A stretch of DNA of 64,000 bases, from contig CM031558.1 of the NCBI GenBank assembly GCA_018466975.1, forward strand, positions 2,852,001-2,916,000. Direction: 5' to 3'. This document shows positions 1 through 12,280 of the stretch, one piece after another. The stretch's first letter is position 1; each line of letters starts with the position of its first letter. The notes beneath the pieces were generated by a model. It ran no database searches. It was given only the letters and a program-made list of their open reading frames with translations, and was not told the DNA's origin. This DNA is from Sparassis latifolia (lineage: Eukaryota; Basidiomycota; Agaricomycetes; Polyporales; Sparassidaceae). The position numbers and the translations under genes are program-made.

Positions 1-28
1 AGGTTAACGTTCATGTCATCTTTGGCAG

Positions 29-1119
29 GCAAAGACAGTCGTAGCACCCCTCGACAGGGTCAAAATCCTTTTTCAGGCATCCAACCCGGACTTTCAGAAG
101 TATGCTGGTAAGTTCGCCGCCGCATACAGTCGTTCTCAGCGAATGTCGTTGTGCCAGGGACATGGAGTGGTGCCTTTCGCGCAGCTGGGAAGATATACGG
201 AGACAACGGCGTGCGGGGGCTGCTCCAGGGCCATTCTGCGACCCTACTCCGCATATTTCCGTACGCGGCCATTAAATTTATGGCATACGACCAGATCGAA
301 CAGGTGAGTCCCGTCAGCCCTACTGGTGATTCATGAAGTATGGCTTGTCTTTCTGTTTATCCTTTCCAGATTTTAATGCCAACGAAGGCCGACCAGACGA
401 ACCTCCGTCGTTTCGCATCCGGCGCCATCTCAGGTGTGGGTCTCCACCAGCGAATGCAAGCGTGCAATTAACACTTCGCAGGAATGTGCTCCGTCCTATT
501 CACCTACCCCCTCGAGCTGATCCGCGTACGCATGGCGTTCAGCACCCCTTCCTCCGCTCGGCCCGAGCAGACGCCCCAGCGGCACCGCCACTCCTTCCTC
601 CGCGCGATGCGGCTGATCTATCACGAGGGCACGATCTCTCCCGCCTCCGCATCCAGCGGGGTGGCCGCGCCCGCCGCGACGCACACGCTCTTCATGCGCT
701 TCCCTGTGCTCAAGTTCTACCGCGGGTTCACCGTAACGATCACGGGGATGGTGCCCTACGCGGGCATGTCTTTCCTCACCTGGGGCTTCCTGCACTCGCA
801 TCTATTTCCCGCGCACCCGCCCCAGAAGCCCTCACCCGTAGCGGACCTCGCGATCGGCGCGGTGTCGGGCGCGCTCGCGCAGACGGTATCGTACCCGTTC
901 GAGGTCGTGCGCCGGCGCATGCAGGTCGGCGGCATAACGCGGCCAGACCGCTGGATGCGCTGGGGGGAGACCGTGCGCGCTGTGTGGGATGTGCACGGGT
1001 GGCGCGGATTTTATGTGGGCTTGAGCGTCGGGTACCTGAAGATCGTGCCGATGACCGCAGTGAGTTTTACAGTGTGGCAATGGGGAAACGGGCGCTCGGG
1101 CTATGAGACGAGTTTGTAA
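29..1119 (+). CDS. Mitochondrial carrier, LEU5/coenzyme A transporter-like (5' end outside window)
   Basis: Seen: four exons, about 29-110, 160-303, 370-433 and 482-1119, joined by introns with GTAAGT, GTGAGT and GTGTGG donors. The first exon encodes VVAPLDRVKILFQ, the usual Px(D/E)xx(R/K) signature of a mitochondrial carrier repeat; the last exon carries two more (YPLELIRVRM and YPFEVVRRRMQVGG). Known: this six-helix family moves metabolites across the inner mitochondrial membrane, and the LEU5/SLC25A16/42 branch carries coenzyme A. Inferred: the FEVVRRRMQVGG ending and the tail GYLKIVPMTAVSFTVW fit that branch, but substrate cannot be read from the sequence. The N-terminal part lies left of the window. 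No breaks seen in the part present. Confidence 0.85.
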
Positions 1120-1465
1120 CGTCGTGTACTTTACAATAACATATTGCAGCGCATCTCTATGTTAAGGTCATCGGAATCGTCATAGTCGATGAGTGTAGCC
1201 TTTGTTATCACAATCTGGTCAGAGCTCATTGGTACGTCGCGTTGCTCACGTCCGCAGTGCAGTCATGTCTTTGTATTCTGATAAATATTCTGAAGGGTTG
1301 TAATTGTGTTGATTTCGCAAAACATTATACGACATTCATAGCAAACATTACGGTAAACGTGCTAGAGTGTACAAAGCAAGTATTCCGCTAAGCCTTCACG
1401 ACGGGGATCACCTTAAGCTGCTCACGGTCAAATTTGAGCACCCTACACGGAGCGTATACATATCA
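1120..1465. other. Intergenic, convergent gene ends
   Basis: AT-richer 345-bp spacer between the carrier (plus) and the GST-like gene (minus). Both genes end here, so it should hold two 3' UTRs. No open frame, repeat or RNA gene was recognised. Confidence 0.6.
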
Positions 1466-2257
1466 TTAGTTGATCCACATGGTTGATTGGAACGGAACGA
1501 ACCCGAAGTCTCTCCTCTTCGCGAAGTACTCATGGATCGCAGGGAGGGCGCAGGTATTGTTAACCAACTTCACGAGGTTCGGGAAGGGCTTGGAGAACTC
1601 GTCGCCGAACAGCTCCTCCATACGCGAGTACGATGACACCGCCATGAAGTCTGCAATCGTGGGCTATTCCACCGTCACGTCAATGTCCACTCTAACGCCT
1701 TCAGAATCATCGACCCACCTTGTCGCCAAAGTAGAACGGGCCCACGCTCTCCCCAATAAGGCGCTCATGGAATGCCACGTGCGCTGGTAAGGTCTCAGTC
1801 TGGAGCTTCTTGACGCGCTTCTGGCGCTCTTCGAAGTCGGGGAGGCCCATGGCCGTCGCGAACTTGTCCGCGAGCTCGAGCCAGGACGTGAAGACAGCGA
1901 GGCACTCGGCCTTGGCGAGCGCAGGCTCCGCGCCGTCTGCGGGAGCGGGAAGAACCCGAGCGTGTCCGCGAGATATGTGAGGATCGCGACCTCCTCCCAG
2001 AGCGTTTTCGATGTCCCGTCCGCGTAGTGGATGACGAGCCACGGGCAATGTCCGAAGCGCTGCTGCTTCTTCATTGCGGGCCAGTCCTAGGTGCTATGGT
2101 TAGCGTCGTGAGTGGTGAGTTCTGGCTACACGGGACAGACCTTGGGGTTTATGAAGACGTTTTTGTACGGCTTCCCTGACGCCTCGAGCACCATGCGCGT
2201 GACATCCCCACGGGCGTGGACGGGCCAGTAGTGGACTTCGTATGATACGACGGACAT
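1466..2257 (-). pseudogene. Glutathione S-transferase-like gene with a frameshift
   Basis: Seen: three exons on the minus strand, about 2141-2257, 1719-2086 and 1466-1663, with short introns (GTCTGT donor; GTGGGT donor). The start MSVVSYEVHYWPVHARGD is a GST thioredoxin-fold beginning; exon 2 reads to LADTLGFFPLP, and then homology continues in another frame from ADGAEPALAKAECLAVF to FYFGDK; exon 3 gives MAVSSYSRMEELFGDEF and ends FVPFQSTMWIN. The frame change lies near 1935-1950 with no splice signal around it. Known: GSTs conjugate glutathione to electrophiles in the cytosol. Inferred: a one-base insertion or two-base loss has broken the gene, or the base call is wrong. Without the frameshift the protein would be of ordinary GST length (about 227 aa). 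Confidence 0.7.
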
Positions 2258-3293
2258 TGTCGGCAACGCAGTTTATCAACTGACTAGTACGATGTGTTAC
2301 CTGGGTATCTGATGGTGTTGTTGGTGAGTCGCCTCTGTCTCGCGCAAGTTATATGCACCCTCAAGGCCTCACTTGCTACGTAATTACGGGATTGGACAGA
2401 AGATAGTAGTGCCACGGAACACGACTGTCGTCGTGGGGGACCCAATAGCGGGCCAGGTGAGCAAGCAGATCCGTCCGTGGAACGCGTCACGATGCGCGCT
2501 AACGAGCAGCAGGCTGGCGAACGTCTGCAGCCGGAGATGGTGATCGTAGACGGTGTCCCACCTGGTCCGTTCAATATTACCGTCGGTGTTGGCAATGAGC
2601 TCGGGGAGCGGCGGACCAGGGGCAAGGACATTGATGGGCAGGCACTCTTGCTACATGCTTGCTACGCCACTGCACTGCCAGGTGAATACTCGAACCAATG
2701 TACGTGGTTCTGCTTTGACGAGTAGTCCCGTATAGCACGATGAGCGGTTATATGTTTCATGAAAGTGGCCCGTGGCTTAAGGGAGAGGAATGGAATTCTG
2801 AGACGCGCCATACCAGGACGCGTCGACGCGTCGAGATCACATGCCTCCTACTCAGCCAGGCTCTTAGGGGCTGGCGCAGCGTCCCTTACCAGACTCCCCT
2901 CCTTATCGCTGGAAAGACGTCATGCTGATAGAATTCGAACATATATCGTGACGCATACGGTGGAATAAGTACCCATACGATGGAGACTGTGCGATCTGAT
3001 TCTTACGATCAATGTCAGTCTTCTGAATGCAGCCGACGGTTCAGCCATTCGATACGCACGTAAACCTTCAGCAGTACTTGTGGTATACGAGTAGTAGTAG
3101 CTATAGCTATGGTCCTCGGACTTAAGAGTTCACAAGGGAGATCGCCGGTGCTACAAGATCCCTTGTGGGCGCCTACTCCGCTTCCGCATTCTTTCCTTCT
3201 GCGCTCATCTCACCGCAGCTCTTACCCCTGTCCCCTTCCATCCTGGATTGTGCGAAGAAACACTTGCATTCTTCTGGAGACCCACGCACCGCA
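2258..3293. other. Intergenic with one doubtful minus-strand open stretch
   Basis: No gene could be assigned. On the minus strand about 2384-2668 stays open and reads like protein (LPELIANTDGNIERTRW, then LQTFASLLLVSAHRDAF), with a possible TAG acceptor upstream, so it may be one exon of an unrecognised or decayed gene. The right end is the promoter region of the Zn2Cys6 factor that starts at 3294. Confidence 0.35.
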
Positions 3294-5814
3294 ATGTCGC
3301 CCACAGAAAGCTTGACCACCGTGCTTCTCCCAATACCGTACAAAGCCCCTGAGCGCCAAAAGATGCCGAATGCTTGCGACCACTGCCGGCAGCGCAAGTT
3401 GCGCTGCGACGGGAGCACCCCCTCTTGTAGCAATTGTGCTCTCTACGAGAAGCCCTGCCATTACGTGCAGGGCAGGAACAAATCCGGGCCTCCTAAAGGT
3501 TTCAAGCGCAAGAAGTCCGACGCCGATTCCGTGGACGAGGCACCGAGGCAGCGACGTCGCTTGTCCACTCCCTCCCCGACGCTGATGGCTTCTTCGTGTC
3601 ACCAATCATCATCTAGGCCTACTCAGGTGCCTCTTGTTCTCCGAACCGGAGAGAGCACGGATACCACGGTGTCCACGAGAGACATCTCGCCTGCGTCAGA
3701 CAGCTCGTCTCACTCACATACTCTCTCGCCCTCTTCACACTGGATCACGCCCGTCACTATGCCTTCCTCAGGAACCGCAGGTATTGTCATTGCCGTTCTT
3801 GAATCGTGTAGAAAGCCTCTGACAAACGAAAATACAGAATGTTCATATTCATCATATTACCCCAATCAGATGCCCGAGTCGTTCGACGACGTCACTCTGA
3901 CGGTGGATCCCATCTTCGCCAGCATTCTATCAAGTCCCAAAGCTCTTCTTGAGAATCCCTTCGCGCAGATGAACTACACCCCCGTAGTCTTCGATAACAT
4001 GCAGTCAGCGTTATCTATCCCACCACAGCTTACAGCCCCGAATCTTGTCTCCCAATCATATCAATCACCAGCACAGCACCGACCACCAGTCCTTGCGATG
4101 CCACCAAGTATCCCGGTTTTGCCTGGCCTACTAGCCGCACACGCTTTCGTACCTCTATTTCCGCTTCCATACCTTCAACAGGTTATCGCAGCTTGCGCCG
4201 TTAGCAAGTCCACCTCTATCCATGCCTCATTCTTCATGAACGCCCTCGAGGCGTTATCTACCGTCACTATTCTCACCCCTTCCGAAGCGCCAGAACCGTG
4301 CCAAGCTTATCTCGCCGCCCAAAATCAAGCCATGCCCGCCTATTTCGCAGTCCTCTCCGAGCAGGCTTCCTCCTCCTCTTCTTCTCCAAACGGATCATCC
4401 GTTTATTCGTCTCCCCAAGATTCCACAACGTACCCCACTCAATTGGGCGTGCTCATAGACGATACGACCCTCACGACGGCCGCGATGCTCTACCTGACCG
4501 CGCGCTCCGTCTTTTCTTCCTCATCTCCGACGAAAGAGTCCGCGACCTGGCTACGCCTCGCGCGCGACATGGTCGAAGCCCCCTCTTTTCCCGCTTCCCG
4601 CAAGCGGTGGTTTGCACGCGTCGGCTGGCTCTGGGGGCGCGGCATCGTCGGGCTCGGGCTCTCCTGCTCGCAGATCGGCGTCGGTGTGGCAGGCATCCCC
4701 GCTGCGACTGAGGGTGTCACAGACGATGGCAAAATGGACACCTTTCAAACGGAGTTCGATGGCCTAGTGAGCTTGGTGCTGGACCTCGAGAGCCTGCTCG
4801 CAGAAGCGAAGACTCAGGTCGCTGACCAACGGCCGGATGTAGGACAGCTCGCGATGTATGTGGACGTCCCGCTGTGCCTGCGTGTGCGCGAGTGGATGCA
4901 GACGAGTCCGCTTGCACAGGAGGCGTTGTTGCAGTACGCTAAGGGGACGGAGATGGGTGCGCGTTCGGAGTCGGGCGGTGGGGAGGACGAAGTATGCGTA
5001 CGGGAGACGATCGGTCGGGTGCTGCACCTGATCTACTACGGGATGGCGGTAAAGTTCGACTATCAGGACCCTGCGCGGTGCTCGCTGCGCAAGACGTCGA
5101 TGCACGTCGCGGTGGTGCGTATTCTTCCCGCGTCCTTTATTCCGTGTCTTGACTTTTGGTGTTCAGACGCGCATTGTCGATGCGGCGGACTGGCTTATCT
5201 CCTCGCAGCGGACGTGGCTCTGGGCTTTCGCGGAGCCGGCACTCCTTATCGCGCGCGACTATCTCTTCGACCGCTGTGGGATTCCGCCCTCGTCCGTCTG
5301 GTCGTCCCCTTCCGCCTCCGAGGTAATCCTCTCCTCCGCCTCCTCATACGTCTCCGCAATCACCTCCGCCAACCCCCTGGGCTCATCCTCCCAAATCACA
5401 CCACCCACCGCGTCCACCGTACCACACCCCTGCTCGAATACAGGCGCGAACTCGTCTGCAACAGCGTTCGGGTACGTGTCGTCCTCGTCCGCTGCTCCCG
5501 GCGCCTCCCCACCTCCGCCACCTCTTAAGGTGTGCCCGAGCGACCTTACGCTCCTCACACTCATTCAGGAGGTGCTCTTGGACGCATCAAAGCGGCTAGC
5601 CCCTGCGTACCGCGTCACGGCCGCGGGGGCCGCGGGGGAGATCGCGTGGGTGCTCGAGACATGTGCGGCCGCCCAGGTTGGTGAGCGCGAAGGTGCGTGC
5701 GAGGAGTGGGCCGGGGACGGCGTGGGTGCGGGTACCGGCGTGGGGGTAGGGGAGATGTATACGATGGCGGGCCAGGGGGCCGTCGTCATCGACGGTGGAG
5801 GTCTTCTGAGCTGA
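3294..5814 (+). CDS. Zn2Cys6 fungal transcription factor, copy 1
   Basis: Seen: exons 3294-3780, 3838-5114 and 5167-5814. The N-terminus has a binuclear zinc cluster (ACDHCRQRKLRCDG, then CSNCALYEKPC) followed by a basic stretch (GPPKGFKRKK). The middle has the LLAAHAFVPLFPLPYLQQ and YLAAQNQAMPAYFAVL blocks, and the last exon TRIVDAADWLISSQRTW. Intron 1 is 57 nt and in frame, so the frame also stays open unspliced; the paralogue at 10.1-12.3 kb has an intron at the same place, which supports splicing. ATG 3294 was chosen because it puts the first Cys about as far from the start as in the paralogue. Known: such proteins bind CGG-type half sites and control metabolic or secondary-metabolite genes. 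The C-terminal insert rich in Ser, Pro and Gly is unlike copy 2. Target genes unknown. Confidence 0.85.
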
Positions 5815-6439
5815 GTTTCATCCTGTTGTCTGCGTCCTTTTTTTCGAGGGGGGGTTCGTACAGTGAGCCGCTTCCTTTCTATGTCGTTTGGGTTATTATG
5901 TATGTACTGACTCGAGTCATGCGCTGATGTGAAACTGATTTAGGATTTGTATTATACGGTTCTGTGCCTGTCTGTATATGTTGCGAGCCTGACGGTTCGT
6001 GGAACGATCGATGTCGCAATTGCTGGACTCGCCCCCACTGGGGCCTATTTGTTGCCCCTTGAGGTTTGCAAATTCGCTGGAGATGTTCCACGGAGCAAAC
6101 AGACCGGGACGGTGTCCGGAATGCAGCTCACCAATGTGTTAATGTGGTTTCTACGCCGTGCGCAGGTCATGTGGTGGTTTGGACTGGTGAAGCAGGTCGT
6201 CCGACGCACCGTAGGTCGCGAACATGTCGAACGGTCACGTGTGCCACAAAACGCGATTGTGGCGCTGGGTCAAGAATGCCAGCACACAGAAGTACACAGA
6301 GATATACAAACTGTTATCAAACTTCGCTCGTAATGATAGCGCCACAATCGTGAACGTGTATAACGGGCACGGTTGGTCGTCCAATTTCAAGCATCAAGTT
6401 CACCGCCGTAACGTTTTCCTAGCCTTCGCAGCTCTAAAC
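5815..6439. other. Intergenic
   Basis: About 620 bp between the Zn2Cys6 factor and the kinase-like gene, both on the plus strand. A frame is open over 5947-6333 but its translation looks random (no domain, no codon bias) and it has no paralogue here. It probably holds the 3' UTR of the first gene and the promoter of the next. Confidence 0.5.
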
Positions 6440-7463
6440 ATGGCAACATTGTCCGTCACATTCCCCGACAACATTCGTTCATCTCTACGCGATTATAACC
6501 TTGTCAGTGACGGTCCTGTTCCCTGGGAAACCACAGTGGAGTTCGCAGTGAAAGAGATGATCTCCGAGTCGCTAAGCTCGACTGTATATCGCGGAACCCT
6601 CCGAGGTGCTTCCAGCGAACTCAATGTGGTGTTGAAAACGTCTCTCGATGACAAAATTTCTCGCATACTCAAAGAGGCACAGCACTACAGGAACGAACTT
6701 GCGACACTACAAGGAGATGCCGTGCCCAGATTTTACGGCCTCTATCGCGGGAAAACATGGACTGGTCTGCAGGTCGCCTGTCTTATACTCGAAGATGGGG
6801 GAGATTGCCTGAACGAAGACTTCCACGATCTACCGATGGAAAACAGGTGTGTTACTCGTGTTGTCGCCTCGCCACAGTTTCTCATTACATTTTCTTTCAG
6901 GGTTGCTATCTTGACACAGCTAGCGAAGATACATCGAGCTGGATTATGTCACAACGGCGAAGTCGATACACGAAACGTTGTCGTGCATAACGGCAGGTAC
7001 AAGTTTGTCGACTTCCATTTAGCCATTGAGCACAGTGGATGCGAGTTCGACGTGAACAACCTTCACCCGGGCGGACCCATACCCGAACTCTTGAGTCTTG
7101 GATGTATCACAATGTGGTATGAGTGCAGGGATTTCCGAATCTGGGACGATGGTATATTGTTTCCATTCTTTGTGTGATGTCTGCATTGCTCACCTAGATA
7201 TAGGTCGTATCAGGCTGCGTCGTGGAGTATCATTTTTTCGGGACGATGGATGGCCTTCTCAAGAAATTATCGATGAGTTGGAGCCGACATTTATCTGGAA
7301 ATGGTGTGAGGAGGCCGAGGAAGCGCTCTTCAACTACTTCAATGTCATGGTTGCCAAGCTCGATAATGGGGCAACAATGGAGGAGCTCAAACGCAACGTT
7401 AATGAGCAGTTCTTGGAAACTCTCAATGGACCCACGCCCGATTACGTCCGGTTGCCGCAGTGA
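6440..7463 (+). CDS. Protein-kinase-like fold protein, likely pseudokinase
   Basis: Seen: exons 6440-6846, 6901-7151 and 7204-7463, about 305 aa, starting MATLSVTFPDNIRSSLRDY. It has STVYRGTLRG then LNVVLK (candidate ATP-binding lysine), KEAQHYRNELATLQG, VPRFYGLYRG, a hinge-like CLILEDGG, the catalytic-loop equivalent HNGEVDTRNVVV and the metal-loop equivalent FVDFHLA. Known: this small kinase-like family is common in mushroom genomes, and active members have HGDxxPRN and DFG. Here the catalytic Asp position reads Glu (NGE) and DFG reads DFH. Inferred: probably not a normal kinase; function unknown. It sits between the two convergent transcription-factor paralogues. A decayed relative is at about 20.7-21.3 kb. 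Confidence 0.7.
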
Positions 7464-10107
7464 TGTTGCTTCTCTCGGTGGCGAAGTTCATGCTAAACTA
7501 TCCGTCATGGCTGTTTTCAATATGGGCTTGTTGACTGTTCTCTCACTTTTTGGTTCTGGATCTGATTTGCGACTCCCGAAAGATAATATTTACACGCAAG
7601 AGGCAACGAGCATGGCGAGTGCAGATTGATAACCCCATTCCGAGTGTCCTAGTAGGTCAGAGTACTTCCAATGCCTATCCGTAGGTGCCTGTCAGACCGA
7701 GATGTTGCCCTTACTGAAAGGTGCTGGTTGTGCGTAGAATTCATGTTGCTAAATTGGAAGCCCGGTGGAAGATATAGCACAGTTCCTTTCATACTCGAGC
7801 AGACAACGGAGTTGTATGTAACTGAATAACTCTCCAAGGTTCTGCCAACATAAACGTTTCAGAACTGGCTACAGATAAGTTGAGAAACCTGACAGAGCAC
7901 CGAGCGTGGTATATGAAACATAGACGTTAACAAACATCCAGGTCCCAGCCTCAACCACCGACGCAGTGTCGGCCTTCCAATCAGGACGTCAGGAGGGACA
8001 AAGCCAGCGCAACTCCCACTATAAGCTATTCAGTTGTCGCCAGTACCGCCTGCTCATGCGTCTTCTACGGAGCGCACGTCATCAGAATTCAGACAGTAAT
8101 CCTAATCAAGAATGAGTACCTTCTGAATGTCCGAGTCGGGCTGCGGTCAATTCGCCAATGTAAGGTTTGATACGTGGCGAAAACCTGCGAGATCTGCAAA
8201 ACCTCCGGATAGGAGCGACGACGCACCGCGGACACTTCCCTCCGGGCTGTCAATGGAGATTCCGAGTCCACCGGAAGAAATCAATGTTTCACGAGAACAG
8301 ATGGGCATCGAGTGCTCCTCCACGAATGCTCTGGTAGCAACATAACGGTCGACAGCGCACCGCGGACACCTCCCTCCGGACTGTTAATGGAGATTCCGAG
8401 TCGACCGGAAGAAATCAATGTTTCACGCGAACAGATGGGTATCGAGTGCTCCTCCACGAACGCTCTGGTAGCAACATAACAGTCGACGTCGCCCAATGCG
8501 GTCGCCTTCCCTCTGGACATCCCTGTGATAGCTGTCATGACGCTCCACCGGGATTTGAGCTGGACAGATCCGCACGGAACGCTCGTCTGCACTCCGCAGA
8601 GTACGGCATTTGGCGCAAGTATGAAGACTTCTAGTGCCGCAGCCATAGCCAACTTACGTTAGCAACAGTAGTGTACATCGCCTTCGCGAAACTGATTCAT
8701 TGCCAGCTCGTTGATGCCAGCATAACGCACGGCAGCGATGCATCCCCAAGCGCAAGCTAAGGCGATGTTTCGCCTCATGAAGCTGAAGTAGCTAAGTGAG
8801 CACGACGTTTCTGGCAGATGCAGTTCTAGTTCTGTTGAGGTGGATTCTCATGTTAGTGCGTAGGTATTTCATCAAATTCGCAAGCGAGAGGAGACAAGGA
8901 TGGCTAGACCAACGGTAAAATTGACGGATATAGATGCAGGAGCACCTGCTAATCAATGTCGTCGGCCTGACAACAATAGGGTCGTGCATGCAGGAGACAG
9001 CAACACTCACACCGAGGGTCCAACACAAGCGTTGATGCAAGGGTCAGAAGTATTTGGAGAAGACAGGCACACCTTGAGTCTGTACGTCCGGGAGGAGGCG
9101 TCGATGTAGAGTAAGTCAAAGTGCGGCTAGTGGATTTTTTCGGACAAAAAGGTGTAAAACTGGTAAACTAAACATGTCGTGGGCTTTTCTGATTCCTGTG
9201 TATACGCTAAAATGAGCAAATTAAGAAGCCGGGACTAACCAAGAACCTACTTGCCTTTTGGCCCTGAGAGATTAGCAAACGCCTCGCTTGTCTGTCTAGC
9301 CCAGGAGAGTCGTAGGATCTCCTAGAGAAGCTAGTTGGGCGCCAGTACGCTAAACGCGGTGAAGGATGTTCGCGGTCTATTCATTCCCTGCTATTCAGTA
9401 CTGTCCTAGCGTCGATGAGATGCATCTCCAAACCAGAAATGGCGACCGTTCGATGTTCTGCCAAGGTCCTTACCGCAAATGAACACGGGGAAGCTCGTGA
9501 AGCACAAATGCAATGTGGCTATACGCACTAACTAGGTACCACTGTACCCGACGTTCTGCACCGTATATTCCGCGACCTAAGTTTGGCGCGTGTCTCCGAG
9601 TTCGGGCTTTCAACAGACAGAATAGGGAGCGGCACATGGTGTGATATATGGCCCCCCGCTGATGTGCGGGAGGAGTAGATCTGGTAGCAACATGCATCAA
9701 AAACGTGTTCTCCAAGTCATCGTGGATGGCGAGAAAGGCAGAGAAACTGCGAAAAGGACTGCGATCAATATCTCCCGCGTGACGCGTGACAACTGAAGCG
9801 CCGGGCGGGAGACTGGGTACAAACAGTTGAGCTCCGGCGCGTGAAACACTACATGTATAGGAATGAGTTCTTCCTCTCTATAACAGCGTGTACTTGTGGA
9901 TCGCTGGGGCAAAGTAGTAGTTCACTCGACAACGGAAAATGCAATGCATCAGTCGAACATCGTTCAGCCACAACCGAGGTCGTTCGGTAGCCTGTAGTGA
10001 TCTTTAATACTCATAATTAATGCACAGTAGTGACACACCTATATTACAAAGTATTTCACAATGTAGTCCACGGACAATAAGTATAGTTGCGTTTGCGAAA
10101 AGGTCAG
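7464..10107. other. Intergenic between the kinase-like gene and Zn2Cys6 copy 2
   Basis: 2.6 kb without a recognisable gene. The only structure found is the 134-bp tandem duplication at 8223-8490, listed separately. Frames open here are short, overlap on both strands and show no domain. Confidence 0.5.
8223..8490. repeat. Tandem duplication, two 134-bp units
   Basis: Two direct copies start at 8223 and 8357 with the word GCACCGCGGACAC. They differ by only a few substitutions (for example GAGTCCACC versus GAGTCGACC) and no length change, and homology stops after GCAACATAACAGTCGACG. The period is not a multiple of three and no gene spans it, so it looks like a fairly recent non-coding duplication. 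Confidence 0.9.
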
Positions 10108-12280
10108 CTATTGCAGTGTGGTGCTCTGTGCGAGTAGCTCTCTGATGCCCCCCAAGATGTCTCCCTTCGAAACGCCCTCGCGTCCTCGACCAGGGGCACG
10201 GTCGCACACGCGCAGCAGCCGTGTGATGCTCTCCGCCTCCTGCTGTGCCTTCTGCGCCGTCACGGGCCCCAATGAACTGGCAGCTTCGATGAGCACATCA
10301 TGGATCAGCGAGAGGAGTGTGAGTTCCCCTGGCGACGGGGTGGCCGACGTGCCGCAGCGGTCGAGTAAAAAGTCCCGCGCCAGCAGGAGCGCGGGCTCCG
10401 CGAAGGACCAGAGCCAGATGTAATGCGACGACACTAGCCAGTCTGCCGCGTCGACAATGCGTGTCTGCAAGGCAAATCAGCCGACGAAGATGAATTTCGC
10501 TCAGCGGAAGAACTCACCACAGCCACGTACAGTGACGTCCGACGCAATCGGCACCGCGTGCTGTCCTGCCGGTCAAACTTGATCCCAAAGCCGTAGTAGA
10601 TGAGATGCAAAACTCGCGCCACAGCCTCGCGCACGTCCCCAGCTTCAGCGGCGCTCGCTGAGGCGCCGTTCCCAGTGAACTGCAGCAGCGCCTCGCGCGC
10701 GAGCGCGCTTGTTTTCATCCACTCGTTCACACGCGTGCACAGCGGCACGCTCATCGTCTCGGCGAGGCGCTCGAGATCTCCGCCGACCGCTCCCGCGGCG
10801 GTAGCGAGACCCTTGGCACGCTCGAGCAAGACGTCTAGGTCGATCGCAAGGCCCACGAGCCCGTCGAACTCACGCTGATACTCGTCCATCTCCTCGCTGA
10901 TGTGCTCCTGCGTCATGTCTACCATCTTCTCGAGTTTCAGAGCCCCCCCGACCGCGCCGACGACGCCACGACGCCAGAGCCAGCCGACGCGCATAAACCA
11001 CTGTCGGTGCGCGGATGGGAAGCACGGGGACTCGACGACCTCCCGTGCGAGGCGCAGCCAGGTGGTGGCTTCCTTCGCGGAGGGTGCAGAGAAGATGGAA
11101 CGGGCTGTGAGGTATAATAATGCTGCCGCTGTGAGGACGGTGTCGTCTGCGTCTGATGCGGAAGTAGAGGAGAGGGCGGCGAAGTAGGCGGGCATGGCCT
11201 GGTTCTGAGCAGCAAGGTATGCCGCAGATGACTCCGAGCTGATAGAGACCGATGAAATGGATGTGACAGCTGTTAGAGCATCGAGCGCACACAGAAATAA
11301 AGCGGCGTGCAATGAAGTCGCTTTCCGCGTCTTGCTTGTCGCGATGTGTGCTTGAAGTTGAGAGAAAGGGAACAGTGGGACAAAGGCGTGCGCTGCTAGA
11401 AGACGAGTGCATGAGGACGAGCTCTGTATGGGTGGGCTCTGTATCGTTGTAGGTGGCGATGTGGATGCTGGACTAGGCATTGAAAATGATTGCTGGAATG
11501 AGGCAGGCGAGGGAAATGCGAATATGCTTCCTGCATTTGGAAAGGAGTTTGCCGCATTTGGAAAGGAAGCGGCAAATTGAGGATGATTGCCGCCAGATGC
11601 CTCTGGAGAAATGGAGAAAGGCGAGGAAGAATACTGAGGAGACAGGTTGTCGGCGACGGGCGCGATTGGATCGGGGAAGAGTGTCGAGAGAAGTAGGGGA
11701 TCCATGATCAATGGGTCATCGTTGAAAGAATACGTCAAAGGACCCGAGTAATGCGGGGAGAACTGCGAAGCTGTACCGAAGTGTATCGGTAAGCTGCAAT
11801 CACTGATGATAAGAAGAATTGCTCACTTGTTGTCTCGGCGGAAGACATGTCCGTCAGCCAGTCCGATGTGATGGGTAATGGTCCCATCAGAGAGGGAACA
11901 TACTGCGAGGATGTGTCCGAGGCCGGGGAGATCTCTCGCGTCAGTACCTTCGAGGACATTGATCCTTCGCTGGCGGGCGGGGTGGGTATCTGGTCCGGGG
12001 GTGACGTCGACTCCGACGTGCGGCGTTTTTGCCTCGAGGTTGGAGCGTCGTCGGGATTGGCCTTCTTACGTTTTGAGCCCTTTGGTGGACCTGACTTGTT
12101 CCTGCCCTTGGCGTAGACGCACGTCGTCCGGTACAGCGAGCAGTTGCTACACGACTCTGCATTGCCGTCGCATCGTAGTTTTCGTTGTCTGCAATGGTCG
12201 CAGGCTGTCGGCGCCTTGGAACGATCTACCTTTAGCGTTGTTGGGGTGGTGGGCCGGGGAGAGGTGGAACTCGACGACAT
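10108..12280 (-). CDS. Zn2Cys6 fungal transcription factor, copy 2
   Basis: Seen: exons 11827-12280, 10518-11770 and 10108-10464 on the minus strand, introns 56 and 53 nt. The start is MSSSSTSPRPTTPTTLKVD; the zinc cluster reads TACDHCRQRKLRCDG and CSNCSLYRTTC with GPPKGSKRKK after it. The middle blocks LLAAHAFVPLFPFSQLQ, YLAAQNQAMPAYFAAL and TRSIFSAPSAKEATTWL match copy 1 closely, as does the last exon TRIVDAADWLVSS. Both introns fall at the same places as in copy 1. The C-terminus is shorter because it lacks the low-complexity insert of copy 1. Known role of the family: CGG-binding regulators of metabolism. The two genes point at each other with 4.3 kb between stop codons, so an inverted duplication is likely. 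Confidence 0.87.

Noticed and set aside
333..1106. 257-aa open frame over the carrier gene
   Set aside because: It overlaps the carrier exons in another frame, is rich in Arg, Pro and Ala as GC-rich shadows are, and has no domain.
5947..6333. 128-aa plus-strand frame
   Set aside because: No domain, no paralogue and no splice context; probably chance.
8223..8490. CRISPR-like or LTR repeat
   Set aside because: Only two adjacent units with no spacer and no TG..CA ends; a simple tandem duplication explains it.
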